A DNA stretch of 64,000 bases from Zeus faber. Lineage: Eukaryota > Chordata > Actinopteri > Zeiformes > Zeidae. Made by a program: the position numbers and the translations under genes. The stretch spans positions 25,970,775 through 26,034,774 of the forward strand of contig OY482847.1 in the NCBI GenBank assembly GCA_960531495.1, written 5' to 3'. The stretch's first letter is position 1, and every line of letters begins with the position of its first letter. Positions 38,104-50,328 of the stretch are shown one piece after another. Below the pieces are notes generated by a model. It had not been told where the DNA came from, searched no databases, and worked only from the letters and a program-made list of their open reading frames with translations.

Positions 38104-40214
38104 CGCTAAACAGTACGTGCGTGTGTTAACACTGGGACGGTATGGCTGTGTGGGCTGGGCTGAGCTGCAGGCGCTCTGCGTGTTGGAGCAGACATGATGT
38201 GTAACAGGTGGGAGGTGGTGAGAAGGGGGCGACGTCCACAGCTGTCCCCGCAGGAACAGGTTGTGTCCTTCCCCATCTGCCCACTTCCACCGCACCCCCA
38301 GCGCCCCAACCCCCACAGGCTCTAAAACGTTTCTACTCATCTGTGTGTGTGTGTGTGAGTGTGTGTGTTTGTGTGTGTGTGTGTGTGTGCGTGCGTGAGT
38401 GCGTGCGTGTGCGTGCGTGTACCAAATATTGGCTGCCTGGCACTGCAGCCAAGTGTCATCACCTCTCTCTCTCCTTGGTGTCCCACAATTCCTTTCTCCG
38501 CCTGCCGCTCCCCGTCACTAATACCCCGCAGGTCCCCGAGGAAGGCGGCCGCACACAGCTTCGGCTATGTGTCCGTTTAACAATGAATTATCAGGCCTTA
38601 GAGTCTGGCTGTAGCCGGCAGCCACGGCCAAGCTGCTCAATGATCATTAAGAATCTGGTGAAAGAAAAAAAGTAGAAATACATATATATAAATATATATA
38701 AATAAGAAAAACAAAAGAGTGACCCTTATAACTGCAAGTAACCGCAAGAGTGAGCGAGTACACAGAGGAATTATTTATCAAATGTGATGCTATATAATGC
38801 AAAACAGGCACAAGAAATGGTGGCTTCCAAAGGGGATCCACTTGCCCAATAAAATATACAGCATCAATGAAATCTCCGGGTTTCTTTTTTGAGAAATAAA
38901 AAAGGCGTGAGGTTAGTTATTTGTGTAATTTCTGAAATGTCTTCCATCTAGGGTATAGTTACTTTGGTTTGCATCAAGGAAAGGTTTCTTTTGATAACCC
39001 ACTTTCCCCGGGCATCTCACGTTCACTGTTTTCCTGCAAAAAAGGCACATAAAAGCAACGTCTGCTGAAAACTCAAAGATCAAGGAAGCTTGACAAAACT
39101 CAGCAATTGAGTCACATTGAATAAAACATTCAAACTTGGAGCTTAATAAGGCTTTAATGTCTTGCAGATGTTTTTTTTTTTGCCGAACCCCACCCCCATG
39201 AGAACCCATGCCCCCGTTATTTAAGGGTGAAATCGGTTACCCTCATGCTGTTGCAGGAACACCATTTCCAGTTTGTCTGGAAATGGTGTTCAATCGAGGC
39301 TACGAACCCTTGTAACCGTGAATTCTTATTCTCTTTATATTATCTCTGTCTCTAAGGACCCTGAATATTCTAAGTTCCAAACCTGTGGGAAAAAAAAGGG
39401 AGGAATTCTCATGTCTTGTAAGATCTTGACTGACAGCCCAATTGGGAAATTACATCCCAGTTTGGAGATCCACTCATGCCTGGGGGAGGGATACTCGCCC
39501 AAGGCAACACCGAGTGAAGAAATAACTGAGACACTGTCACACTGAGGAGATGAATTCTCGACATTTCCCTCTATGTAAACAGGGCTTCCCTGGGAAACAT
39601 ATTACTTTGACCGCGGAAGAAATAGAAGAAGACGCCTGTCGTTGAAAGTTCCACCTACAAACACAATATTCACTCTAACGCATGTCCGACCTCTAAAACA
39701 AGTTTTCAGAGCTCACGACAGCTGGGCGTCATGCTCTTTTTTTTTCCCCCCGACAGAGTGCATTTTAAATGGACTACCTATCATCTAATAAACACACATG
39801 CCTCGCTAGGCTGTGACTAATGCGTGCAGCTCCAGAAAGTGATGCAATGTGCTGTGCAGGAGCTGGGAGACCACCAGTTCATTACTGGCCCAACGGGCGC
39901 TGTGCCTTTTGATGGATTTCCCCAGGACTCTCCACATGGGCCTAGGAGCTGCTGTTAGTCTAAGTGCAGCGCGGCCAATCCCACGACTCCTTATGGCGCA
40001 CCTCACCTAGCGCTCACCCGCTGCGTGGGTGGGTGTGTGGGACTGTCAGGGGGAGATGAAGTGAGTGTGTGCACGTGGCCATTAGAGAGACAGCGCGCAA
40101 AGAGAGATGTGTGTGCATTTGTGCATTAGAGAAAGAGAGATAAAGATGGAGATAAAATATGTGCATATGTGCACCAGAGAGAGCGCGAGAGGAAGATCGA
40201 CAGATGTACACGTG

Positions 40215-40218
<4 letters not shown>

Positions 40219-40291
<73 letters not shown>
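40219..40291 (+). repeat. (GT)n microsatellite with nearby (GA)n
   Basis: About 36 GT units. A (GA)n array at about 40373-40417 follows, and the flanks are rich in AGAGA, giving ~400 bp of simple sequence in all. Confidence 0.9.
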
Positions 40292-40296
<5 letters not shown>

Positions 40297-40376
40297 CATT
40301 GGAGACAGCGTGTTAAGGAGGGATTTATGTGAGTGTGAGTGTCTGTGCATTATGGAGAGGCAAAACGGGAGCGAGA

Positions 40377-40422
<46 letters not shown>

Positions 40423-40848
40423 GGAAATTAAGACAGAAATGAAGCGCACGTGCATTTAGAAGACCAAGTGAGAGAGAGTGAGAGAGAGAGACCTCCAAAT
40501 AATGATGGAACGTAAAGCAGAGGTCATCTGTACCAATAAAACCACTAAGTCCTCGCATGCAGATGAGCCAATAAAAGGCCACGCTGGGTTGTCTCTCCCC
40601 CTCTTCCTGCCGCACGCCTATGAAGGAGGCCGCCGTCGCTCTCTGGCCGAGTTCCAAACGCATCACTCATTCACTGGTGGACTCATTAGGATGTCGGCCA
40701 TTTTGGTACAGCGTTCCATGTCATTTAAAAATAATTGGTAGCAGCGTTTCAGTTATGTATGTTCTACCATCCGTGGTGAGCTGCTGCGGCAAGAACAGGA
40801 TCTGGCATAGTAAAATTATTCACAAATGATTTCAGTGCTGGCTAAAAT

Positions 40849-41456
40849 TAGTGCTGGGTATTGTTTAGAAAATGACAATACCAGTACCCTTAAAAATGAA
40901 ACCGATACCAATACAGCACTAAATTCAATACTTTTTTTTTCTACTATACCAATCATGTGAATGGAATCATTCAGTCGAGTAAAATTCCACCACTCCCCCC
41001 CATCTAAGTGGTTTTTACACGAATACATCTAGAAAGTGTTCAAATTATTTAAATATTTTATAAATAACTGTACAAAACTGTACAATGAAGTATTTGGGCA
41101 TTGTCATTTTAAACAAATAGCCAGTACAGGAGGAATGATTACAGCGAGGAAAACCTCTTTCAGGGTTGGACACCTGGCTGTTGTTTTTAAGACGGACTTG
41201 AAAAAGTGTGAGCCCATCCTTGAACAGACTGTTGTAGCTGCTGCTGACGTGGTGGGCCAATCACAAGTCACATTACATCGGAAAACGCTTGCGGTGATTG
41301 GCTGCGAGAAAAACCATACAAATAGTCATTTACTTCTGGATCTGGATACAAAAAGGATTGAATGATGGTATCGTTTGACTGGAGTTTCGATACTACTTAG
41401 TTTTGAGGAATGTCGGTCGATACCTTGAAGGTATTTAGTACCAATACCCAGCCCTA
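40849..41456. mobile_element. Foldback DNA transposon-like element (~608 bp)
   Basis: The ends TAGTGCTGGGTATTG and CAATACCCAGCCCTA are inverted repeats with one mismatch. Inside each end are further inverted GATACC/GGTATCG motifs. The interior is non-coding, although a 109-codon open frame runs through it. It is a non-autonomous fish-type DNA element; the superfamily is undetermined. Confidence 0.65.
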
Positions 41457-42417
41457 GATAAGATGTTCTAATTTAGAAACGAACTGCAATGACTTTCACA
41501 GCAACACTCGCTATGAAACCTGCGACGCATCGGGATTATTGTTGAACGAAATAGTTTGCTTTAATGAAAAGGCGCTCGGACTCCGTTGGCTAAGCGCTTT
41601 AGAAAGCTGAGGGATAAGTAAGAGAGGAGGAGATGAGCCAGGTGAGGAGGAGAGAGGAAGCGTCGAAGAGGAAACAGAGACAGGGAGGGGGGATCGGAGT
41701 GCGATCCCAAGAGACTGAACTTCCGACGATCAAGCTCTGGATGTAAAATTCCAGCGTAAGTCGCCAAAACTCCAAATGTATTTGCGGATGAGTATTCCCC
41801 CAACCTCACTGGCATAGGTAGGAAATAAAAATACCCTACAGTATAGGAAAAAAAACACTGTAGAAACGGTGGTTGAACAACAGAAAACAGGGATCAGGGT
41901 TTGGGGAAAACAGGTTGTTTATCTTCTCTCACCAACTAATTTCCCGCCAATCAAAACCCTATGGAACACACTACGTTGCGTAGGGAGCTCCTATCTGTCT
42001 CATTAAAACGAGGGAAAGGTGGAAGCTGGGGAAGAGAAGGAAGCAGGACCGGAAGGGAGAAGGAAGCAGGACCAGAAGGACCAGATTTTTTTGTTCTACG
42101 CAAGAAAGAAAGGAAGAAAGAAAGAAGAAAAGAAAGAGAGGGAAAGCAAGGGAGTAACTCAGGTTTGAGAAGTGAGGAGAGCATAGTAAAACGGAGGGGT
42201 CTGGGGGGCCCAGAAAGAAAAATTGCGATTTGAATCACATTTCCTGCATTTCTACATACATTTATGGACTAAGGTAACAGATACAAAATCACAATTAACT
42301 GACATGCAACACCTATGTCACCTAACCTACCTGCAACGCCTCGCCCTCGCTGTCTTCCAAGGGACCTCCACCTCATCTGATCTCTGATATGAAGGCAGTA
42401 GCCACGAACAAAATACA

Positions 42418-42846
42418 CCGATCAGCCACAACATTAAAACGACTGACAGGTGAAGTGAAAAACATTGCTCATCTCATTAGAATGGTTCAGTCAGTTCTTG
42501 AAGTTGATGTGTTGGAAGCAGGAAAAATGGGCAAGCGCAAGGATCTGAGCGACTTTAACGAGGGCTAAATTGTGATGGCTAGACGACTGGGTCAGAGCAT
42601 CTCCAAAATGGTCCTGTAGTGTGTTCCTGGTATGCAGTGGTTAGTACCTACCAAAAGTTGTCCAAGGAAGGACAACCAGTGAACTGGCGACGGGGTGATG
42701 GGTGCCCATGTGCTCATTGATGCTCGTGGGGAGCGAGGTCTAGCCTGTCTGGTCCAATCCCACTGAAGAGCAACTGAAGCAGAAATTGCTGAAAAAAATA
42801 ATGCTGCTGTGATAGAAAGGTGTCAGAACACACAGTGCATCACAGC
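42418..42846 (+). mobile_element. Tc1-like transposon, 5' fragment
   Basis: It starts CACCGATCAGCCACAACATT, a terminal motif of a common fish Tc1-like family. It then encodes a degraded N-terminal helix-turn-helix region from an M-G-K-R-K-D-L-S-D-F start at about 42528, through VMARRLGQSISK, to LIDARGERGLACLVQSH, with stops and frameshifts. It is cut at the serine/histidine-rich segment (SEHTVH) by the A-rich end of the retroposon copy at 42847. The catalytic DDE part is missing. Confidence 0.8.
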
Positions 42847-44597
42847 TTTCTTTTTTTTCTTTTTTTTGTTTTCAACCTGTGCTGTCAGCATGCTGGGCAT
42901 ACAACACAGAGTATGTGTATGCCATGCAATGGCACTGTACTCAGGACAGAGTTAGTCTGCAAGTGGAGTTCAAGTTCTCAACCTGCAATGCAACTCTTTA
43001 TTAATTCTTAAATCATCAAGAACTGCTGCAATAACTCTGTAGTGCGGACGACCTGTAGGATGACAAGTTTTTGGTTATAGAGAACCACCACCAATCCCTC
43101 TCTTTGGAGAACTATTTATCATGATTGGGTCTATAAACAACTGATCACTACTCCAAGTGTGTAGTTTTTTTATTTCAATTTATTTTTATTGTATTTTATT
43201 CTATATATTTTTTATCTTATTCTATAAGTATTCAACTTACTGTATTACGTTTTAGGAGTCAGTTAGTCGGTCTATTAGAAAGGAATTTTCTACTTTTTAT
43301 TTTATTTTTTTTATTTTTTCCTAGGACATATTGTGTGCTATCACCGGGTGCGTTGCATTACATTTCACTGCATATATGTATGAAAGTATGTATATGTATG
43401 TGACAAATAAAAAATCTTGAATCTTGAAAGAGGGGGAGAATCACCACGGTGAGACAAATAAACATAGAAACAAACAACATTTACACAAAAACATGAACAC
43501 TGGATGACAACATGTATTGAAAAACAGTGAATTACGTCCAGGAAAACTAGAACTACAACTGGTCACGTGGCCTCTTCCTGTCATAATTATGGCAGCAAAT
43601 GAGGGAGGAAAGGAGAGGCATGCAACCAGGAGGGTGCTGGGGTCGAACTCCAAGCAAGTGTGGTGGTGTGTGCGTGTGTGATGGGACCGCCTGTATGTGT
43701 TTGTGTGTGTGTGTGCGTGTGTGTGTGTGTGTGGGATGTCCACCGGTGAGTGTACATGACTTATCTCCATTAGTACTGGTGTAGAAGCTCGGTATTATGT
43801 CGCGGCGCCTCCAAGCAGCGGAAGGGGCCCCGAAGCCCCCCGAACTCCGCAGCCCTGTAGACACCCTACGGCTGCAGGAAAGCCGCGAGTACCCTGCCCT
43901 GCGGCCACAGAAGACCCTCGGTACCCCAGAGAACCCAGAGGGCCCGAGGAGCATGACATAGTCCCAGGAAGCACGACAAGACCCCGCACCCAAGGGGCGC
44001 ACACATACAACCAACCCCCAGGTGCAGGCACAAGACGCAGCCGCCGGCACAGAACCCGGGCCACGGGCGCAAGGCATGGACCGCAGGCCCCGATCACGGC
44101 CCCACGGCGACAGACCGACACCCCGCCGGAGCTGCCCGCCCCACGGGCGAGCCGGCAGGACCCCCATGCCCGCCCCACCGCAGCGGACCAGGCGCCCCAC
44201 CCGGCGTGAGTCCCAAGTGTCCATACACGTAGCAGCGTGTGCCTAGCCTCGAGGTGGGGCACATCGATGTTACCCCTCCCCCCCCGCAGATGCCGCCAGG
44301 CCGCCGGGGGGGGAGGGTATAGTATAGGTGCCACCCCCAGCACCCGGGGCGCCCGCCACAGAGAAGCCGCATCACAGAAGCAAAAGGCCAACAGCTGCCC
44401 CCCACACCCCAACCCACACCCACAACGGCAAGCAGTCCCTCCGGAAGGCACATCTCAAGCCACCAGGCGCAAGCTGTCAGAACTCCAGCCAGGCCGGGAG
44501 GGGGGGCCCACCCGACCGACCCCCGGCCAACCACGCCCCCACACCGACCCGCCAGCGACTGGCCACCCTGGAAAACCCCAGTGCCCGACACATTGTT
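42847..44597 (-). mobile_element. Retroposon family, copy 3 (inverted, longest core)
   Basis: Read on the minus strand, this copy has a GC-rich core (about 44597-43795), (CA)n-rich sequence near 43740-43670, the AT-rich 3' part (43650-42873) matching copies 1 and 2, and an A-rich end (T-rich on plus, 42847-42872). It carries about 340 bp more at the 5' side than copy 1, and its 5' limit may lie further right, up to about 45030. It is split by an L2/CR1-like tail at 43158-43430. Minus-strand open frames of 165-223 codons across the core are GC composition effects and are not conserved among copies. Confidence 0.75.
43158..43430 (+). mobile_element. L2/CR1-like 3' tail, copy B (nested)
   Basis: This 273-bp insert separates CTCCAAG and AGGGGGAGAATCACC, which are contiguous in the other retroposon copies. 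It ends AAAAATCTTGAATCTTGAAAG. Only AAG appears duplicated at the junctions. The sequence matches the last part of 8325-8733. Confidence 0.75.
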
Positions 44598-45181
44598 TTG
44601 CGTCGATAATTAGCACAGTTACTTTCGATGCAAAGTAATATATTATTTAGAATGATATACAGGTCGTTTTGTTCACAATGATATATTTTGGGTGGGACTG
44701 TATTTCTGAGGATGGGGCGTCCGGGCTGGGCCGGGCCACCCACCTCGTCCTGGGGGGTCCGGACCCCCCTCACCCCCCTGTCCTGTAGGGGTGGAGGTGG
44801 AGAGATAGGTTTCAGGAGGTGGACTGGAGAGGTTTCACTCCAATTACTCTGGAGTGAAATGGGATGTGGACTGTCCTGGAAGGACTGTCCGGCTGAAGGA
44901 GGGGCTGTCGGATTAGGAGGAGGATGAGAGGAGGTGTCTGCTGCCCACACAGCTTATCCTCCGCTCGGCGCTGGGGGCTGGCGAGGTGACAAGCCTCGCC
45001 TGTGGGGGGGGGGGAGTAAAAAAAAAAAAAAATTCCTCGCCTGCTGCACTTTGACCGAAAGTAATTTACCTCGGCATATTAGCGTTTTGAGAATTCAGTC
45101 GTTAATGTTTTATGAGAGATACAGTATCATCATAAAGATGATTCCTGTAATTTCATGCCACCGTGAAGTACTATGATAAAA

Positions 45182-45570
45182 CCAACTCGGTCTCACGCTT
45201 TTTCCTGCCAATAGTCACAAAAATGTATCTATTTAACCGTCTCCCGGAGCACGATTGTCCAACTGTTTTTGTGCTATACATACACAATTAATTTGAATGG
45301 GGAGATTTTCTTCAACTTAGAAGCCGGGGGTTATGGGGAAGGGTGGGGGCGCCCATACGTATGCTAAAACTAAGAGTGACCTTAGTCATGCCCCTCTAGG
45401 GTGGGACTTAAAAAAAAATTCTGATTTTATTCCCTTAAAATGAATGAAATGAATTGGTTCAAATTTCGTTATGTATAACATGAACAAAGTCGGACAATCG
45501 TACATAGGGACATCATTCAGTTCATTAATTTTCGTGACTATGAGCACGAAAACGCGTGAGACCGGGTTGG
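45182..45570. mobile_element. Foldback MITE (~389 bp) with 6-bp flanking repeats
   Basis: The ends CCAACTCGGTCTCACGC and GCGTGAGACCGGGTTGG are inverted repeats with one mismatch. Weaker inverted similarity continues inward for about 100 bp (ACGATTGTCCAACT against its complement near 45492). ATAAAA is directly repeated at 45176-45181 and 45571-45576. It is non-coding; the superfamily is unknown to me. Confidence 0.75.
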
Positions 45571-46440
45571 ATAAAATTCCTCATTTGTTATATATCCTTT
45601 CTTTTTAGCTCGGGTGTCAGTAGAGATTTCAAACTGTAATGATGATTAATGTCTACTAAGACGCAAATGAAGTGAGAGGCTTAGATTTCATGATTTTACG
45701 ATTTTTTTTTTATGTGTGTGTGTATGGGGTGGGGGAGGTGGTGGTGGTGGCGGGGGGGGGGGGGGGGGGTCATTCAAAAAACTAAATTAGGGGATCAGAC
45801 TGTTGTGGGGAATGGACCTATTCTTTTACCCATTGATTTCGTTCCGCGGGACAAGCAGTCCTGGCTGATGAATAAACATTGGGCCATTTTAGTGCTTTGG
45901 AATTGTCTGGGTGCAAGAAGCTTAATTCAAATAACATCCTTTCTAAAGGATCGATTCTGAGAAGACACATAATGCTATGCTTGGTTGGTTGTTCTGCTCG
46001 TCTCTGGAAAGCAATTCCAGCACCACCGACGGCATTTGTTACTGGCTTGTCTTAAAAACCCTGCCACAAGGAGTTATTGTGCTGCCTTGTCATAGCGTGG
46101 AGGCATTTAAAACAATGAAACGACTGCACGGGGAGCAATTAAACCCAGGTCAGCGCTGATTTATTACCGGCTGCACTGACATGACAAACTCACTTTAAGG
46201 CATGTATGTGTACCGCTGCATTCACATGCCGCTCGCCCAGCTCAGCTTCACAGGATATACAGATCATGAGCGACTCTTATTCCCCAAAGTGCACCACACT
46301 GTAGAGTCTACCAGTTCAAACAATGCATTTCATTGCATTTTAGAGCAGCGAGCGTCACTCTAGAGTGAGTTGACTTGATGATGGCTGTCATTGCTGTGGT
46401 ATGAAAACTTATCTCTAATATTGAAATTATGGGATCATGT

Positions 46441-46768
46441 CTATATTCCCTAATCCCTATGTTCCCTCCTCCCTATGTTCCGTCAGCCCTATACTCCCTA
46501 CTCCCTATGTTCCGTCAGCCCTATACTCCCTACTCCCTATGTTCCCTAAGCCCTATACTCCCTACTCCCTATGTTCCGTCAGCCCTATACTCCCTACTCC
46601 CTATGTTCCCTAAGCCCTATACTCCCTACTCCTTGTGTTCCCTCAGCCCTATATTCCCTACTCCTTATGTTCCCTCAGCCCTATATTTTCTACTCCCTAT
46701 GTTCCCCCAGCCCTTTACTCCCAACTCCCTATGTTCACTTAACCCTGTTGTCCCTCATGTTCCCTCAA
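46441..46768 (+). repeat. 32-bp minisatellite
   Basis: About ten tandem, slightly variable copies of a 32-bp unit that includes CTATACTCCCTACTCCCTAT and GTTCC(G/C)TCAGCC. Because 32 is not a multiple of three, the repeat reads in all frames, and it keeps a plus-strand frame open (Pro/Tyr/Ser/Leu-rich) over 116 codons. That frame is treated as an artefact. Confidence 0.9.
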
Positions 46769-48870
46769 CAAAAATGTAGTGTATGTTCCCTCAAATTCTG
46801 TATGTTTTGTTTAAACAGACTTTATTTGCCTAGGAGTAATGATATGTTGACAGGGATCTTCAACTTTTCAATTAATGCAAATTTTTTTTTCATTTTTTTT
46901 TTTCCTAAAATAGAGCAGCGGGCACCAGTGTCTGCAGATGATGCTCAGTTATGTAATTCACGGGGGACAATCTCTGACATTCTGCAACTTCTAAAAGAAC
47001 CGTCACCACACATCAGTAAAACACGATGATGACGTCACGCCCCGACCCGGACTCCTCCACGGGGGGAAAAGACGGTTCTTAATGACTCACCTGTCAGGTG
47101 GTCTCTGTGGTCTCTTTAGTGCCGCTGTCAACTTGGCATCACCATCGTCACGGATGGAAACAAATAAAATCAAACCATTGAGAAACCGACGGTGATTCGA
47201 CCGCCACACCATACGCATTCAGTGCTCAGACTATGCGGCCCGGTGGCTCGATAGGAAGCAGCAGCCGAGCCGCGGGATCCAACGATCCGTCTTGGCCGCG
47301 GTGGAAGTAGAGGTGGATGTGAACCCGCCGCCTGCCGCTTAACCATGAACGCAACCGTGTGGGATTTGGCGCGCCGGCGAACGAGGTGAATAAAAGTTCA
47401 GGCGCTTTGCTACAGTACGCTGACAGATTTTATTCTATACCGTAACTGACAGGCCTCTGTGCCACGCTGGTTTTTAACTAAAGTCCAAATCTGTAGAAAG
47501 GTTTGAGGTGGTCATTATGGCAGCGTGGGTGATTGACATTCCTAATAAATATCCTGAGTATATTCCAGGTAAAAAAAACAATATTTCTACCTTAGAGGTC
47601 TAAAAAAGATGCAGTGGAATATGAAACACCTCTCGTCGCCCACTTGTCTGACCTGCAGCCGTTTGCAATTCACAGACGTCATGAGTCGATATCTTTTAAT
47701 TACTAATTGCTCGGTGTAACCACCCCCTTGCCTCCGCTCGGAACATTTTCCGGCAGAATGCGTTTCAGCGATTTAATCGGCCCTTCCACTGATGCAAAAC
47801 ACTCTTGGATTTTCAATCGTTCTAATATATCTAACTTTTATTCTCTTTCAACTTGGGTCATTAGTTTGGTCTCTTGGACTCTTATTAACATTTCTTCCAG
47901 CCAGTGGTCCCTGCAGCTGTGTGCCACTGCCCGCAGAAAATCTTTTTGGGGCTTTGGGGTGCGAGGGTTTGAAATTCGATTTTCATCGTCTCAGCTGACT
48001 GATGTTATGTCTGCTCGCGAATACACACCCCCGGAGCCCTTTCTGTTTTTGAATGTTAGGAGTTTGGTTATATGTGACCTGTTGTTCCGCATGTCAACAA
48101 CATTAATATCGCAGGACTGTGTATGAATTAGGATTCTGCATCAACCACCTTTCGCTGTGAAAGCCCACCTGGTAGCTGCTCCAAAGGGGTTGTGCTTTGA
48201 ATATCAATGCCACGTATTCCCAAACTCATTGTGATGGAAAAATCCTTTAATCTGTCTCAATTATTTAACCGGAAAACCCTTGGATACAATTATTACTAAC
48301 ATTAAATGGAGTTATACTTTTATTATTATATACTATTTATATATTTATTTTATTATTATGCTATTTAAGCATTGGTCCCTTTGAATTTACAAAAACAATG
48401 CATGGTATACTGCAGTCATTATATACTCTATACACCGTAACCTGCCAGATTATTTTTCACTATACCCTAGGATGAAAAAAATTGCGATTTTACTTTAGTA
48501 AATCTTTATGTCAACTTTGTGTGGAACAGAATTTAGGTGGAAGATTGATTTTAACGCCTCATTAAATGCCCGCTATGTTTGTTCAGAGCACGCCATGCCT
48601 ACCCACCCGCCTCCACTCGCTGTGGAATATAACGCTGCCACAGGGCAACAGTTAAGTCCTTTGAATATTTCTACATCCAGGGAGGTATGAAATGACCACC
48701 ATTTTTTTTTTTTATGGGACCACTGCTGAGACAACATTTTGCTTACATGAATAAAGATTTATTCTACGAGGCTGGCGAGAGCAGTGTCAAAATTATTGGG
48801 GAGATGGGAGACTGCGAGGGTGTGATGTCATAAAGATCGGCAGGAAGCTGTGAAAAGTGATGGGCGACGG

Positions 48871-48920
48871 GAATAAAGGGGAATAAAGGGGAATAAAGGG
48901 GAATAAAGGGGAATAAAGGG
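48871..48920 (+). repeat. 10-bp minisatellite carrying AATAAA
   Basis: Five perfect copies of GAATAAAGGG. Each carries a consensus polyadenylation hexamer on the plus strand, but no gene is visible upstream. Confidence 0.95.
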
Positions 48921-50248
48921 GAGATGATTACCTGGGCTCGACAATTACTTCAAGAACAAAGACATTAAGGGGAAAAGCCGCTCGGCTAACACAGGAAGGG
49001 AAAAACAAAAACAGTGTTGACAGAATTCAGCACAAATATTTATCTTGCAAAGAAAAATGAAACTGTGGTTTTGACCTTTACCAGCAGTGCAATCCAGTTA
49101 TGTCTTTTGAATAAAAGGTGAAACAAATAACAAATAACACATGTAGTTTAAAGTGAAAGTCCATGGGCTCGTCTGTGTCCCAGATATCCGTTGGAAATTG
49201 ATCGATTGATTTGGGGGTTTTTTCTTGGTCACTTGGGGTGGTGGGGAGACTTTTTCATCCATCATCCATTCATTCATTTTTGTGAATGTTCATCCATATC
49301 GACAGTTTACTGACCTCAACTTGCGACGCATCTTTATCAAGATCACCGTTGCGGCTATTCACATATTGCACATGTGCAATATTTGCATTCTTGCCAGGAA
49401 AGGCGGACCCCGCCACCAACAATGTAGACAACATATAGGGGAACCCATTCAGAACACAAATAAATTGAATGGCTCTTTCCTGAAATGTACTAGCTAAAAA
49501 AAAAAGTACAATATTATTACGGATTACCACTTTAATATAATAATATATTTAAAGGTTACATGAAACAGTTGCGCGGACATAAAACGACTTTATAAAAGAC
49601 AGCAGCTCTATATGATATGACGAATAAGCATTACCTGCAGATTATGAGGCCAGAAAGTAAATGTTTTTAAAACAAAAAACAGGCCTCTAACTTGACAGAA
49701 CCAGCTTCCTCCTTCCTCTCGCAATTACACCGAAATGAAATCAAGACGACATTATCTCTTCACAGCCATTACATAAAAGCCAAAGAGCCTGCCGCTGCAA
49801 CCTGGGAATCCCGCAGCCGGCCTAGGATTATTCAGCGCGAGGACCTTAGACCTCGCCACGACGTTCATCATATCCATTATCAAATTCATTCGCCAATTGT
49901 GTCTGCGATCAGCAGAACCGTGCCCTGAGCATAATTAATAGTTTATGAGGATCCAGATGAAGTGTACTTTTCATTAGGCTTACAAAAGCCGCCCCCCCTA
50001 CCACGCTTGTGATGGCGTTCCCAGGGCTCAGCGGGATGCGTTATATCGCCCTGATCTTAGTGATGCCTAAACTGCGATCAAAGAGAAACTTCCGTGATCC
50101 CTCTTTAAACTGCCAGGGGGTAGAACGCCGAGCAGATGGAGTCTTTGTTAACACTGGAAACAAAGGCCCTGGGAGACGTTCAAATCTGCAGCGTCTTTGA
50201 AAACCGTCATTGACTTGAGTTTTAGTGCGAAAGGATTTATATTATTTT

Positions 50249-50250
<2 letters not shown>

Positions 50251-50292
<42 letters not shown>

Positions 50293-50328
50293 CGTGCGTG
50301 CTTGCGTGCGTGCGTGCGTGCGTGTGTG
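50251..50328 (+). repeat. (GT)n then (GTGC)n microsatellite
   Basis: About 19 GT units followed by GTGC repeats and a G-rich end. Confidence 0.9.

Noticed and set aside
43553-44591. Long GC-rich open frames (157-223 codons) in retroposon copy 3, and similar frames in copies 1 and 4
   Set aside because: Frames are not shared between copies and the translations are low-complexity Gly/Cys/Arg/Pro; no reverse transcriptase, endonuclease or gag motif.
46441-46768. CRISPR-like array
   Set aside because: Head-to-tail units without unique spacers in a vertebrate genome: a minisatellite.
46429-47029. Pro/Tyr-rich open frames over the 32-bp minisatellite
   Set aside because: Open only because the repeat unit lacks stop codons; no supporting context.
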